From positions 1 through 5,368 of the forward strand of contig DATMRF010000057.1 in NCBI GenBank assembly GCA_035566435.1: 5,368 nt of DNA. The letters run 5' to 3'. Below are positions 4,675 through 5,368 of the stretch, piece by piece. This stretch comes from DATMRF01 sp035566435 (GTDB lineage: Bacteria; Verrucomicrobiota; Verrucomicrobiia; Limisphaerales; UBA8199). Under the pieces are notes generated by a model. The model made no database searches, was not told the origin of the DNA, and saw nothing but the letters and a program-made list of their open reading frames with translations. Position numbers and translations under genes: made by a program. The number at the start of each line of letters is the position of its first letter. Position 1 is the first letter of the stretch.

Positions 4675-5368
4675 AACGGCCTCTCCTTTACAGATCCTAC
4701 AACCGCTTCGTTGTGGAAACCGTTACCATTGCTCGGGACCGATGTAGCCCCCGACGTGAGGACGCGGTTCGATGTCGCGTGCGAATCCGCCTCCGTCCGT
4801 CGGCGGCCACGGGCATCCTCCTTCTCCGGACCGTGGCCGATCTCCCGGCCGACTAGAAAGAGGAAAAGCAGACCGAGCACAAAATAGAGACCGGTAAAAC
4901 CAATCAAAGTGAAAATCGTGTTGCCGTTGCTCACCACCTGGCTATGGCCATCGGCCGTGTGGAAAAGGCCGTAGATGAGCCATGGCTGCCGTCCCAGTTC
5001 GGCGGTCATCCATCCCAGGGTGTTGGCGATGTAGGGAAAGGGAAACGCCAGCATCAGCACCCAGAGCAGCAACCTGCTGGACTGGAGACGGCCGAGCGAA
5101 TTCTGCAAAGTTGCGAGTCCCATGAGGAAAATGAAAATCGTCCCCAGCGTGATCATGATATGAAACGAGTAGTACAACAGCTCAATGTTGTCGGGCCATG
5201 TTTCCTTCGGATAATCCTCCAGGCCGTGCACGTAACTGCCAAAATGGCCGTAGGCAAGGAAGCTAAGTGCGCCCGGAACTTCGATAGGATTGTCCAGTCG
5301 CCGCGCCGCGACATTGGGTTGGCCGATAACCGCCACCCCTGCTTTGGTGCCGCCCTCAAATTTGCCCT
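4671..5368 (-). CDS. cydA: Cytochrome bd quinol oxidase subunit I, C-terminal part only
   Basis: Catalytic subunit of cytochrome bd, carrying the haems and the quinol site. About 232 codons are present; the N-terminal half or more, including helices 1-6 and most of the Q-loop, lies beyond base 5368. The frame is open to the window edge, so the in-frame GTG at 5336 is not a real start. Seen: end of the Q-loop region GVAVIGQPNVAARRLDNP (5339-5286), the helix YYSFHIMITLG whose Met (codon 5156-5154) aligns with haem b558 ligand Met393 of E. coli, then AFPFPYIANTLGWMTAELG and the family hallmark GRQPW (4994-4980), and a last helix TLIGFTGLYFVLGLLFLFLVG. A hydrophilic, Ser/Asn/Arg-rich tail of about 58 residues follows, longer than usual and without a motif I know. 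The stop overlaps the cydB start in ATGA, indicating coupled synthesis of the two subunits. Confidence 0.95.
   Translation of the reverse strand, partial: GKFEGGTKAGVAVIGQPNVAARRLDNPIEVPGALSFLAYGHFGSYVHGLEDYPKETWPDNIELLYYSFHIMITLGTIFIFLMGLATLQNSLGRLQSSRLLLWVLMLAFPFPYIANTLGWMTAELGRQPWLIYGLFHTADGHSQVVSNGNTIFTLIGFTGLYFVLGLLFLFLVGREIGHGPEKEDARGRRRTEADSHATSNRVLTSGATSVPSNGNGFHNEAVVGSVKERPL
4681..4689 (-). promoter_or_regulatory. Shine-Dalgarno for cydB, inside cydA
   Basis: AAAGGAGAG with 6 bases of spacing before the cydB ATG at 4674. It lies in the final codons of cydA (Lys-Glu-Arg), together with the ATGA overlap, and supports coupled translation of the two oxidase subunits. Confidence 0.8.

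Noticed and set aside
5334..5336. GTG as a start for a short separate membrane protein of 221 residues.
   Set aside because: The frame stays open to the window edge and the preceding codons (EGGTKAG) continue the CydA Q-loop sequence, so this is an internal Val of CydA.

Overview
The window is a single tightly packed block of bacterial genes, all read from the minus strand. In transcription order (right to left) they are cydA (5' part outside the window), cydB, ndh, a dodecin gene, ribA, panB and panD (3' part outside the window). The largest non-coding gap inside the window is about 52 bases, between the dodecin gene and ribA. I saw no RNA gene, mobile element, CRISPR array, convincing promoter or terminator. 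The layout suggests one polycistronic unit whose promoter lies beyond the right edge. The moderately high G+C, the style of the CydB and PanD proteins and the operon mix are compatible with an environmental (soil or water) bacterium, possibly Verrucomicrobiota or a neighbouring phylum. That taxon is a weak guess from remembered protein style, not a demonstrated assignment.

Right half (2194-5368): cytochrome bd quinol oxidase (CydA, CydB) followed by a type II NADH dehydrogenase (NDH-2). Together these form a minimal respiratory chain, NADH to quinone to O2. The striking point is that cydB has no stop codon before ndh. One uninterrupted 826-codon frame encodes CydB (residues 1 to about 345), a short linker and a complete NDH-2 (residues 357-826). 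The ndh start inside this frame keeps its own strong Shine-Dalgarno sequence. The locus could therefore make a CydB-NDH-2 fusion, a separate NDH-2, or both. CydB also lacks two acidic residues that are usual in the family.

Left half (1-2179): a dodecin-family flavoprotein, a stand-alone GTP cyclohydrolase II (first step of riboflavin synthesis), then ketopantoate hydroxymethyltransferase and aspartate 1-decarboxylase (two arms of pantothenate/CoA synthesis). The flavin genes beside an FAD-dependent dehydrogenase make a coherent flavin-supply and flavin-use neighbourhood. Both flavin genes carry an unexpected residue. The dodecin has Val where structurally studied dodecins have the flavin-stacking Trp. 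The cyclohydrolase has Asp where E. coli RibA has catalytic Tyr105, and it carries a hydrophilic C-terminal extension of about 51 residues.

Genes are joined by very short spacers or ATGA stop/start overlaps (cydA/cydB, ribA/panB). CydA, NDH-2 and RibA each end in a hydrophilic tail that runs to the next gene's start region. The cydB/ndh read-through looks like the extreme case of the same trend.
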